Positions 50,061-60,610 of a DNA stretch of 64,000 nt are shown here, piece after piece. The number at the start of each line of letters is the position of its first letter. The first letter of the stretch is position 1. Location: positions 23,578,501 to 23,642,500 of the forward strand of contig NC_079879.1 in assembly GCF_029227915.1 (NCBI RefSeq), read 5' to 3'. The notes under the pieces are model-generated. The model was given only the letters and a program-made list of their open reading frames with translations, was not told the origin of the DNA and made no database searches. This DNA is from Hydractinia symbiolongicarpus. Lineage: Eukaryota > Cnidaria > Hydrozoa > Anthoathecata > Hydractiniidae. The translations under genes were made by a program, and so were the position numbers.

Positions 50061-50709
50061 TATTTTACACGTTATTATTATAGAGATTAAATTAGACAAA
50101 AGTAAAAAATTTCCTTACAATATGCTCATTTTGAAATTTGTGTTTGCATAATTATGAATGTTTGGTTATTTACTCTTTGTTAACTCATATAAACTTGTAT
50201 TCTACCATTAATGTAAATGTGTTTTCTCAGGTTACATTTGAATTATTTTTTTCCTCACAAAATTAAGCTAACCGTCTGTTAGTTGAATCAGGCTGCTTAA
50301 ACAACAGCACCTTAGCGGTGGTTTTTGCACCAGCTTCAGATGCGTCAGGATGATTTTCGTTCAAAAGTTTATAACACCTTTGTTACAACGAAGAAACACG
50401 TATAAAAGAGCATTACCCATCTCTTAGAAGAATATTCAAGGCTGTAAAAGTATTTAAAATAGATATCTCTAGCCTTAGCTACTAGTTAGCAGTTGTTTTT
50501 TTGTAAATTTGTGTTTACTCAGTTGGCAAATTGGCAAATAAAAATTCTTACGGAGGCGTTATTGGAGGAGGGGTAGCTTAAAAGAGACCGAGCACTTATT
50601 ATAATATGTACCATATACAGCAATATTTACATTTCCAACTACACAGAAAGTCCCCTTTGTCTCAGCTTATCACCCTAACGAAAGAAGAGGCTGGTGTCAA
50701 GGTTGCTCC

Positions 50710-53084
50710 ATGAATTATACTTCGCAATTGTATACATTTGTAGATAAAATTCTTACCCATACTGTGCGTGTGTGCATACAGATGTCTCGACGCGCTCAGT
50801 GCTGCATGATCATTGTCTTGGTTCAAGTTCCCGTGTTCTTAATCTACTTTCTTAACACTGAAAAGAAATTCGTTTCTTATGCGACATCACTAGCGCTTAA
50901 AATTAATAGAACGAGCACAGAAAATTCTAACAGTACACAGGCTAAAGAAAAGGTGGAAGTTTTATACAATGAAGTGAGAAAAAAGCTAGAAAATGTTCGC
51001 GAACTCAACAGAAAGCGTTTATTCAAGGGAGAAGCACTATTGAAATGGTGGAAAGATGAATTCAAAGAGATGTTAGATGTTATGAAAGTTACGCGGAGAG
51101 AAAGATATCAATTACTTCTTATTGTATCCACTGCGCCGCAACGCGCTGACCGTCGGCAAGCTATTCGACAGACATGGTGGCAACAATGTCAAGAAAACAG
51201 CCAGGTAATTTAGGTCAATTTAGCCTTTCTCCATCCTCGAGGAAATATACAAAATGCTCTGGGATCGAGGCTACCTTTTTAAAATTGATTTTGCTCCAAG
51301 AGAATAATATGTGTAAATGCGAAAATTCCACGATAAATGTTCAACTTCTTTTCAGAATCACAAACCCAGCCCAGGGCATGGACATAGAGATAAAAATGCC
51401 ATCGAGCACTGTAAACCAGTTGAAACAGATTGTTCGTTAAGTTTTTTATTAGATATAAGCGACGAATGTTTTATTACCAAGGTTGCCACCCCTTCTTAAA
51501 TTCTCCTAAATTTTGAACCATCTCCTTAAAACTCCTCAAATCTACTTAAAATTAGATTTTTTAACAAATTCTTCTCGAATCTCCTCAATTTTAGTTTCAC
51601 TACATGGATATGTGAAAAGATTCACCCCCTCCCTAACGTCGGAGGGATGTTTAGCGTATACATTTCGAATTTTCAGTCACCCTTAATTAAAAAAAGGGGC
51701 TACATTTTATTCAGGTGAGTAAGGAATGAATCTTTGGAACTAAGTTGCTGTTTACATGTCTTATGAGTTCGCTCGGACTTGAATTAGCCAAGGTTTTTAG
51801 TTCTGATTTTGCTGTTACATCTTATACTGAACAAAACAGACACAGTTAACTCTTGGTAATTCAAAACTCCAGGGGACTGAGGAAAATAGTTTGACTTCAC
51901 GAATTTTCGAGTTAAACGAAGCTCCTCGAATTTTTTATCTAAAATGAGATTATAGTTAGAGTTAAAGCGATTTCTTCAAGAGGTGGGGCAACAATTGGAA
52001 AGGTTCAATATTGGCGATGAAAAAGGCATGCAAGTCCCTTGTAAATTTAATTTTATATCACATTTATATTATTATTAATCTATATAACATGAGAAGTTAA
52101 TAAAAACTGAAAAAAAAGTTCCGACAGTTATCTAGTCCTTGATTTCCTTTTCTTGAGTAAAAAGTTCGAGTTATCCAAAGAAATTAGTTTCAAGGGGGAC
52201 AAAAAATGGGTCGAGCTAACGAATGTTTGAGTTATCCAAGGTTCACGTTACCGAGAGCTTAGTAAGCTGATAAAAAAAACGGGCTATGTTTGTTATTAAA
52301 TTGCTTTACCTTTTATTTTCAGTTAAAATGTATCTTCTTTACCGATGGTCTTGTTAAAGACAGTGATAAGGACGAACTGAAAAAAGAAAATCGGCAGTAT
52401 GGAGATTTGTTTTTACAACCAGTACCAAACGGTATACATTTTGGGGAACGATTGTTATACCAACTACAATGGGCCATTCTAGCTTACGATTTTGATTACT
52501 TAGTCCGGATAGATGATGACCAGTTTCTTTGCTTGGATGTTTTGTCATATGAACTTCAACACAAGGTGCCAAAAACAAATGCGATATATGGATGGGTTCA
52601 TTGCAGGAGAAACCTAATCCGGCCCGATGAAGGTTTTGTTGTGTTTTCGGAGGATGTTGTTTATAAATTTTTGTCCCAACCAAACGACACGATGATGTGC
52701 CATCCAGTAGGTGGCCAACAAATAGGTTTATGGGTTAAAAATTTGAAGATGAGAAATATATATTACCATGATGCACGTATTCATCATGACCCCCCTGCCG
52801 CTCAGTTACCATATTTATTAAAAAAGAATGACATTTGCCATGAATACGTATCCCTACACGGGAGCTATCCAAAAGTGATGAAAATATTTTGGGACAAAAG
52901 AGGAGCCAGGGGGGTTGATGTACAAAAGTCATCTCGCCGTATTCAAGAGTTTAAAAATTACTGTAACTTCGATCAAGCATTTGATTTTCGCTTGTTTCAG
53001 GGAAAATGGAGATACAATACAATGTTGTGCTCCTCAAAAATTACCGGGAGTACAACAGATAAAATATATAAGGGACGTGAATGA
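50710..53084 (+). CDS. GT31 family glycosyltransferase (beta-1,3-galactosyltransferase-like), two exons
   Basis: Exons 50710-51204 and 52323-53084 join in phase at a GT-AG intron, giving 418 residues, or 394 if Met at 50782 is used. The later Met sits just before SRR and a hydrophobic segment (CCMIIVLVQVPVFLIYF), the layout of a type II Golgi protein, so I favour it. A charged stem with NRT and NST glycosylation sites follows. The catalytic domain shows RRQAIRQTWW, CIFFTDG, FDYLVRIDDDQF with the DxD-type metal site at about residues 205-207 (394-residue numbering), YGWVHC and a Cys-containing C-terminus. Known: GT31 enzymes transfer sugars such as galactose from UDP-sugars to glycans in the Golgi. 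Odd: the acidic pair of the usual EDVYVG motif aligns with GG in HPVGGQQIGLW. The substrate cannot be told from sequence. Confidence 0.87.
51849..52259. mobile_element. 411-bp MITE in the GT31 intron, TA-flanked
   Basis: The left end is ACTCTTGGTAA and the right end TTACCGAGAGCT, imperfect inverted repeats flanked by TA on both sides (51847-51848 and 52260-52261). The interior repeats TTCGAGTTA and CGAGTTATCC motifs. A diverged relative lies at 40700-41015. TA duplication suggests a Tc1/mariner- or pogo-type parent. Confidence 0.75.
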
Positions 53085-53313
53085 AATCATCTTAAACAAC
53101 AAGGCAAAAAATATCTGCGTATTCAAAATGGCGGATGTTAAGTGTTTTTTTTGTCATATAACATTTCTAAGATATGCGTATATGTTTATATATAACAAAT
53201 AGGCGATGATGCAATTTTTTTAGAAATGAAATTTGAAGTTTATAATGTTGTTGTTTTCATACAAACCTTACGGTGGCTTATATCTGCCACATTTTCATAG
53301 CAGTTAAGGATTT

Positions 53314-53392
53314 TAGTGCGCACTAACACACTTTCTAGCGCGCACTAGTTAATTGTCTAGTGCGCACTAGTATCTTGATTAGTGCGCACTAG
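53314..53392. repeat. Left subterminal palindrome cluster
   Basis: Four copies of TAGTGCGCACTAG or close variants in 79 bp, spaced about 20-25 bp. Part of the element at 53268-55179. Confidence 0.9.
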
Positions 53393-54045
53393 GGAGAGCT
53401 TTTGTCAGTCACTTTTGCAAAGTGGATAAAATTTCTTTGAAAGTCTATAAAACATCGCCTATAAATTTGATCTGTGAATTAGCAAACTTTGACGTTAGAG
53501 CAATATTGACGTCAAAGGAAAGTATATTAACATTAGTGAAGCCATTGCATTGCTCTTTTAAATTTAAGGCTAAATAACTTGGAAAAGGCTTGAAAAAACT
53601 GACGTCATCTCCTGCGTGGGTAACTAGGGACTACCTGGGACCAATTTGAGTAAGTTTTCCAAACCTGGGTCCCCGAATCCGTTTCGGAATGGACGTGTTG
53701 ATGACGTTATTAAAAAACCTTTAAACCCTAATATCTCTGCAACCGTTTATCAAAACTACATGATCCTATACATTTTCTTGATCAGCGTTTCAAGATCTAT
53801 ACGATGGAGGTATACTAATTCTTAAAAAATTTTTTTAGGGTATTGACGGGTCTTTGCAGACGTCAGCAAATTTTTTAATTCCTGATATTTCCTTAGGCGT
53901 TCGTCGAAAACATATGATCCTGTACAATAATTTGTCTAGCGTTTCAACCTCTACACATTACAGACAAAGAATAAATAAATTTTGCGATTTTTTTGTCTGC
54001 ACTGTTGACGTCAGCAAAACATCTAAAATTACTTTTCTTTTATTG

Positions 54046-54090
54046 ACCTTTTTCCTAAGTGGATTTCTCCACGGGGTTTATCAACTAGTT
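54046..54090 (+). repeat. Hairpin repeat family copy 9, nested in the palindrome element
   Basis: Reads CTAAGTGGATTTCTCCACGG then GGTTTATCAACTAGT, the hairpin and end signature of the family. It lies inside the 1.9-kb element, so the two histories overlap. Confidence 0.5.
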
Positions 54091-54805
54091 ATTAATTAAT
54101 AGAAACAAAGATGATACAGTCGTCATATCCCACAATATATTCCCTTAAAACATATCACATTTGTCCTGAAATACTCTTTTAAAAGACCTTTCCCGAATTT
54201 CCTAATTATGTCAAACTCAATTAAAGAGGTCAATTCTAAAAATGGTTCTTAGCAAAAGGAAGAACAAATTACCTAATTTCTTAAATACTTTTGTTCGACT
54301 GAAAGTTACGGTCAAACCCTTTATTTCATATGGCCGAGCTTTCTAAGAATAGCCTCGTTTTCAAAATAATTATTTTCTTTAAATCTAATTTGTCATGATA
54401 ATTTGATATTCTATCTGAATATCCTTATTTGAAGAGCATTTAGAGCCATTATAAAATTTTGGATGACGTCATAATTTTTATAATTCGGGAAAATTGGGAA
54501 AGGTGTAAAAAATTTCATAACTTTATATGCATATATGTATCTATACATACAAATTTAATTTTCTGTGAATGATGTAAGGTTGAAGAAGCCTTTGTCGAAT
54601 GTTACAATAGCCTCGATTTTGTGAAACGCTGGCAACCACTGACCTAACATAACATTCATAAGATGAAATTCTAAATGAAAAAAACGAACAGTCAAACCTT
54701 ACCTAAACTAAATAAACCCACAACTAGATCTACTATTATGACTTCGAAGTAAACTAGGAAAACAAAGGGAAAATGTATAAAAACCATACTTTACGACAAC
54801 GCAAT

Positions 54806-55146
54806 TTAGTACGCACTAGTCTTACTTTAATGCGCACTAAACGATTTTTAGTGCGCACTGTACATAAGTTGGTGCGCGCTAAATATAATTTTAGTGCGCA
54901 CCAGTAGAGTGTCTACTTTGAAATATTTCCAGTGCGCACTAGGTTGCGTCCTAGCGTGGAGTCTAGTAGCAACTTAGCAACAAATAACTTAGGTAGTGTG
55001 CCCTAAAATGGTGTTAGTGCGCACTTAATTTATATTTTCTATTGCTTTACAAACTAGTGCGTTTTTTAGGGCGCAGTATCACTGTCTTCTAGTGCGCAGT
55101 AGCAAAGTCATTAGTGCGCACTGGAAAATGGTTTAGTGCATACTAA
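54806..55146. repeat. Right subterminal palindrome cluster
   Basis: About ten copies of TAGTGCGCACTAG and variants in 340 bp, several with one half-site mutated (for example TAGTGCGCACTG and GGTGCGCGCTA). Spacing is irregular at 20-50 bp. Part of the element at 53268-55179. Confidence 0.9.
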
Positions 55147-55183
55147 AATCCTAAGTCACTTGCTTGTGAGCCACCGTAAAACC

Positions 55184-57476
55184 TGCCTCGTTTTTGTGTT
55201 GTTAATAGTTTTTAAAGTGAACACGCGTGTATGATTACATGTTTGTTATGCATATACAAAGGGACACGTACCTTGAGCTTGACCCTGCTATAGTTTTACT
55301 GATCTAAGTTGCAATGTTTATATCGTCAAATATGATTTCAGTTTAGAATGATTCTTACTAATAAAATGTTAATACAAAAAAGGATTCTGACGCTTAGTTG
55401 GTTTTATCGGTAAAAGATGGAGTGGTGGGGGTTGTGGTTAATTCGGTAAAGATATTTATATGAAAATATTGACATGAAAATTTGTGCAAGCATGAGTTAT
55501 GGTCATGCCTTTTTTTTAATTTTGTGTGTTTTGCTCCACAAAATAACTCGAAATCCATAACACACGTGTATAACGTATTTATATACTTAAAAAGTAAAAA
55601 AGAAGATCGTTGTCGAAACCATTTTAATTTTGTCCGCAGTTTGACCGTAGCGAAACAGCCGTGCGCAGGGCATATTCGTTTCTCCCTACTTTTATAGCTA
55701 ATACCAAGTTTAAGGACTCAGAAATTCGCCAGCTCCACTTAGTAGACTCTCTCAGATGAGGTTGTTTGTTCTGACCTATATATTTAAATCATTGAAAGTT
55801 AATTTATAGGTCATGATTTGTAACACTCACTAGCTAGCTAGCTATTAGCTACGTCACCTCCATATATGTTTAATGACATAATACTACACTATATCCAGCA
55901 TATAAGACTGCTGCGGTTTTAAAGACTACTCCCCCTCTTCGTGTTGGCGGGGTCTGTTTCGCAGTTCTCGAAACTCTCTTCAAACATCCTTTTATCCATA
56001 AGCGGAATCTCGTTGTTTTATTATTGAGACGCTGCCAGCCCTCCTTTCAAATTCAAGTTGCAAATTCAATGTTATATCCATATCCTCTAAGTATAAATAA
56101 TATATCCATTCTAATATCTCCGTACATTTGGATATAATATCCATTTTGCATTAGCGCTATTATATCCATTCTTTCTAAGTGAGTATGTTGTTCACTTATA
56201 AGTTATTTTTCTTACGTTTTGATTTTCATGCATCTGCACGGTTTTATATGTTTTTTTCATCCCACAATGTTCTTATTTTGTTTTCTTTAAAACAAAACGG
56301 AAGTACATTGTAGAACTTACACATGTCGTTAACAAACTCCTCAAAAATAGTTTCTTTTTGAGGGGTCCTAAACTTAAATTATTTTGTACTACTTAATGTA
56401 CGAGAGAATTAAAAGTGACTAAGTTCTTAAAGTTCTTATTTTTTGAAAAATATTAACTTCTACGTTCTTATAAACTGGTTTCGTAGTTAACTAAAACTTG
56501 TATATAATAAAACACAAGATGTGAATTACATTTCTGTCAATAAAAAAGGAAAACTAAATACTACTTTAAGTTAAAAAGAAGCTGTCCATTTTTTTGTTAT
56601 AAAAACTTTGTTTCAGAGCTTTTAACAATATAAAAGAATTTTATTGTCATGATCTTTCCAGCTTATATACTCATCGGCAATAACTCGCAAGATTTTCGTT
56701 TTGGTAAATGCTCAATCAATATTTTCTTGCAAAACATCTAAATATGTCAATTCCTTTTAGTTGAAAATTATCTGAGTTAACATAAGGTGATGTCAATATT
56801 TTGTCAAAAAAGATCAAAAATATGTCAATTCTTTTATCGAGTTTAAGATTGTCCGACTGCTAAGATAAGGTGATACCAATATTTTGTCGCAAGGAACAAA
56901 AATATTTCAATTCCTTTATTGAATTGAAAATTGTGTGAATGCTAAGATAAGGTGAGGAAGAACGAATAAAATTCAATAATTTATTTCTTGCAAAAATAAC
57001 AATCTTTGTCACAGATTCAGACGTGTTTGACAAACTATCGGAAGGATACCGGAGCCACGATCATGTCTGTATAAAGTTAGTTTGAAGTTAACATTATTTT
57101 ATATAAAACTAATTAGATGTAATTAAAAAAAGTATACACTAGAAGAACCTAATTAAAAGACTAAATGTTTAATGTTTGAAGTGACACTTTTTCTTGCCAT
57201 AGAGCGGTACTGCCACCACTACGCTTACAATAATAACCCACGTTTTATATCTTCTGCCTTTACTGTGATATTTGCATATATGTGGCATTATTATTTTGAT
57301 GAGTTTATGCTCGAATGTGCTCATACCCAAAGACGTTTTTACCATATCAGGGAACCCCTAAACTTGCTTTACGTGAATTAGGACATATATTAAACTAAAC
57401 TAGTTGGAAATGTTGATTTTGAAACTAAAAAAATATAATAAAGATAAAGTTATTTTAGTTATTAAAATAAAATAAA
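55184..57476. other. Gene-free region with small repeats
   Basis: No coding segment recognised. ATATCCAT motifs recur at about 56071-56180. The tandem repeat at 56710-56960 is listed separately. Otherwise AT-rich. Confidence 0.5.
56710..56960. repeat. Diverged tandem repeat, three units of about 80 bp
   Basis: AATATGTCAATTCCTTT-like blocks occur at 56741, 56819 and 56901, each followed by a GAAAATT or AAGATTGT segment, TAAGGTGA and CAATATTTTGTC. Units differ by scattered substitutions. Confidence 0.8.
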
Positions 57477-57479
57477 TTA

Positions 57480-58198
57480 AAGATTAGAAATAAAAACTAA
57501 ACAGTAAGGGATCTTTGAGCGATCTGTTCGACATCCATCAATGTATGAGTTGTACTTCAGCAATTTCATTAGCATTTAAACCTTCATTGCATTTAACCTC
57601 GATCCAAAATGAGTACCATCAAAGCTATACACATCCTTTTTCATCGCAAATAGTCAAACACGGAAATACTGTAATTAGCTGAAGGAATGAAGGCTTTTTC
57701 GTTTTGTTGAGCTTTAATTGTTCAATTAGCGGCTTCACGAAGAGCTTCCACCCCCTGTCAGCCCAGAAACTTTCATGTCCACCAATGTACACCAAAAACA
57801 GTGGACGTTCTTCTGCTAAGGCAACAGCCCGTTTACGAGAACTGCATTTCATCTCTGCAAGGACTGAGGAGGTCACTTGAAAGGTTGTAGTTCATAGCAC
57901 CAAATGCGACATCATCCGTCACATGTATCATAAAAGCTTCAAAGAAATGGCGCACAAGAGAATCCCCAATGAATGTAATTGACGAGTATTTTTTGAAAGG
58001 AAATCACATGTCCACAATGATGTGTAAACTTCTAAAGGACAATAGGTTTCTTTCCATTCCATTAATTTTGGAATGATAATACTTGAATAATCTGTACAAT
58101 CAGGTAGACATTTACAGTATTCCGGGCCTTGTCTACATTCATGCTTTTGCTGGTTACAACATGGTTTCGACGAATTTGCTGCACATTGACCTGGATAC
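57480..58198 (-). pseudogene. SGNH/PC-esterase-like gene remnant with frameshifts
   Basis: After a good acceptor (TTCTGTTTGTTTTTAG) the minus strand encodes a Cys-rich stretch (YPGQCAANSSKPCC ... CKCLPDC), then SSITFIGDSLVRHFFEAF, PLFLVYIGGHESFW and SFDGTHFGSRLNAMKV. GDS and DGTH fit the Ser and Asp/His blocks of SGNH hydrolases; a PC-esterase-like membership is inferred. Two one-base frame changes (one at a 6-A run) and a stop after AMKV break the frame. It may be a dead gene, or a live gene with sequencing indels, though the stop argues for decay. No upstream exon with a signal peptide was identified. It lies just downstream of the Helitron relic in the same orientation. Confidence 0.55.
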
Positions 58199-58575
58199 CT
58201 AAAAACAAACAGAAATGCTTGTATTATTTTCTTCCTACAAGAAATTACATCTCCATAGGTGACTTTGTCACACTCTCCTAAGTAAGAAATTGAAATAAAT
58301 TATATTTCTTTTTCACTTCATTAACATTCTTCATTCATCATTAAGTCGTCTATACTAAGGATCTACTATACAGTCAAATTTCCAGTAGCCAATAACATTG
58401 AAAATCAATATTGAGTGTTGCAGCTGCTATCATACATTGAACATAAGCTTGTAGAGAAGAACTTGAAGTGATATTTTTTAATTTACTCGAAAGAAACGGC
58501 ACGAAATACACAGTAGCCATGCTCACAGGCGCAACAATTTATCAGATAAGTGTTTAGGGAATTTTGTTTCTATTG

Positions 58576-60610
58576 TTATTTATTTAAGATTGGACCAATC
58601 ATACACGATTGAACAATTTCAAACAGCTCAGGTTGTTCCTGTTGATTAAGATTTTCGGCTGAAAAACTGTCTATGTCATCTGTATCCCTGAGTTTATCTT
58701 TGGGATCTAAGTAAGTAACAAATGACAATGAGGTAAACCCCTCTTTTGAAATTCTATAACATAAACATGCGATACAGTTTTACCTAGAACTCCCCTTTCG
58801 GTAACATCTTTTAAGAGTTCATTTAGTTTTAATTTAAAAACTCGAGAAAATATATCAGGTCAATTATGCGCATGGTGGCCTGCAATTAAATTTTCTATAA
58901 TCTCTCCCCATTTTGGATAGCAGGTAAAAGTCAAAAAAAAATTTGGTTCTTCAAATTCACCAATGACAACCATAGCATCTTGATAGTTCTGAGCCATGGC
59001 ACGTGGACTTCCTGGAAAACTTGAAGGAAAGACAAGAATACGTCCTGGTTGAAGGTCTCGCTCTGCAGCTTGTGCATTCAAGTGGTCAGCTAAACCTTCA
59101 AAACTATCAACACGCTGGTTTGTTTGATTTGCACGAATGTAATTTAAGTTGTAACCCTCAACATTAGAATCAACTTCAATTTCTCACCATAATAAATCGG
59201 GCTAAAATTTTCCCGAACGGCTACACGGTAAGTATAATACTGCAACATTGTAGTAGTATTTCGAGTACAGGTTACACGTTCGGCAGCATGGGGTATCCCA
59301 TAGTACCAACCTGGTTCACCCTTTGGAAAAATTTCCTCCACGTGGGTAGGTAACAATATCCCTGTTTCCAGAAGGAGCTCCATCTTGGCCAACAAAAACT
59401 GCGGCTATTTCGTCACGATGTGGCAAGTTATATTGCCTTAGATCACCACCAACTCTCATGCACATGCGTACCTCTGATGGGACACGGTTTTCAGCTCCTG
59501 CCTGAGCTATTTCATCAGCTACAACTTCAGCCATGTACCCGTATGCATCAGCAAAAGGGCTAACACTGTTCATTACATCTTGAACAGTTTGCATCACATC
59601 TTCTCTACAGCCATTATTTTCAGGACGTGCCTTTCTTTCATTGAGTGCTCTACCTGCCTCATAAATATCAAGTTGGTTAAAAACAGGAGTATGTCCCACA
59701 GCAGGATGAAGATCCGCAACACGATGCCATATTTGACCGCAGATACGAAAGCATGGTTGTTCACGGACAGAGGAGGACGTAGATTTGCTCCAAATTAAGC
59801 AAACGAAACTGCACTATTATACTTACGCATATTCGCTTGAAAGTTTCGTGCCTGAACAGTATCATTATTTGTTAACAGTTGCCTTAGCTGCTCAGGGTAA
59901 GGAGACAATTTATTGAGTGCAACTTTGCCATATGGCCACATTTAAAACACTCCTCATTTTCAAACTTTAGAGCTTGACAATGCTCACAATTTTTGTCCAT
60001 AACACCTAAATAAAATACATTAGGCAATACATGCTGACGTGCAACATTAAAATATGGGGCATTTCTGCGAGCACGAACAGCAGATGTCGTTGTGCATTTA
60101 CCTGCCTTCTATTTGCAAGCTGCTCAACATTCTGTTTTTGTCGAGCAATAGCTTGCCTTTCAGCATTTTGAGCACGTCTATTGGCAGAGTGATCAGGATT
60201 TTCTAAACGACGTGCAGCAGCTTTCCTTATAGAATTTTGAGTACGCCTATTGGCAGCTTGCTCATAACTTTTATCATTACGAATTGCTGCTTGCCTTAAA
60301 GCATCACTATGATGCCTGCTCTTAACTTGGTCGACAGTTTCAATACAATGCAAAGATGCAACATGTTGTTGCAAGACACATCATCATTAATTAATGCACG
60401 TGGTATGGCATTTACCAGCACTTCATGTTGCCATTCAACATGTTGAGAAATATTTGGCATTTGGCCCATAATGAGACCTACTAACCCCTGATTTTTCCCA
60501 AGGCGTTGCAAGACAAACCTACCAGCATTATTGAAAAGCCAAAAACCACGTACAGGGTTGTTACTGTTATTACTACTCTCTAATGGGTTCGACATTGAAG
60601 AAAAATACAC
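58576..60610 (-). mobile_element. Helitron Rep (Helitron_like_N) region, degraded
   Basis: Minus-strand pieces in several frames read, in order: ANRRTQNSIRKAAARR and similar basic repeats (60006-60374); a region with YNLPHRDEIAAVFVGQDG and RDIVTYPRGG; QPGRILVFPSSFPGSPRAMA and NFFLTFTCYPKWGEI; then RGVLGKTVSHVYVIEFQKRG and LPHCH, the HUH-type motif of the Rep nuclease. The fragment ends soon after GPILNK. At least four frame changes or stops are present and no helicase domain follows, so it cannot encode an active transposase. Known: Helitrons move by rolling-circle transposition using Rep and helicase. Confidence 0.8.

Larger units (their letters stand above)
48426..50709. other. Region upstream of the GT31 gene
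   Basis: No coding segment recognised. Holds three hairpin-family repeats listed separately and AT-rich DNA. A TATAAAAG at about 50401-50408 is a possible TATA box for the glycosyltransferase gene, roughly 300 bp before its first ATG; this is weak evidence alone. Confidence 0.4.
53268..55179. mobile_element. 1.9-kb non-autonomous element with inverted ends, AACC duplication and palindrome arrays
   Basis: The left end TTACGGTGGCT is inverted at the right end as AGCCACCGTAA (GAGCCACCGTAA in context). Both ends are flanked by AACC (53264-53267 and 55180-55183). Just inside each end lies TTA(A)GGATTTTAGT followed by clusters of the palindrome TAGTGCGCACTA. The 1.4-kb core has no transposase-like frame; the longest open frame (53854-54099) looks spurious. 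The element starts 183 bp after the GT31 stop codon. Its superfamily is not assigned: a 4-bp duplication fits several. Confidence 0.85.

Noticed and set aside
53854-54099. Open frame inside the palindrome element as a transposase
   Set aside because: Only 81 residues, AT-rich composition, no DDE or zinc-finger pattern.
57172-57381. 69-residue open frame
   Set aside because: Looks like chance; no domain or splice context.
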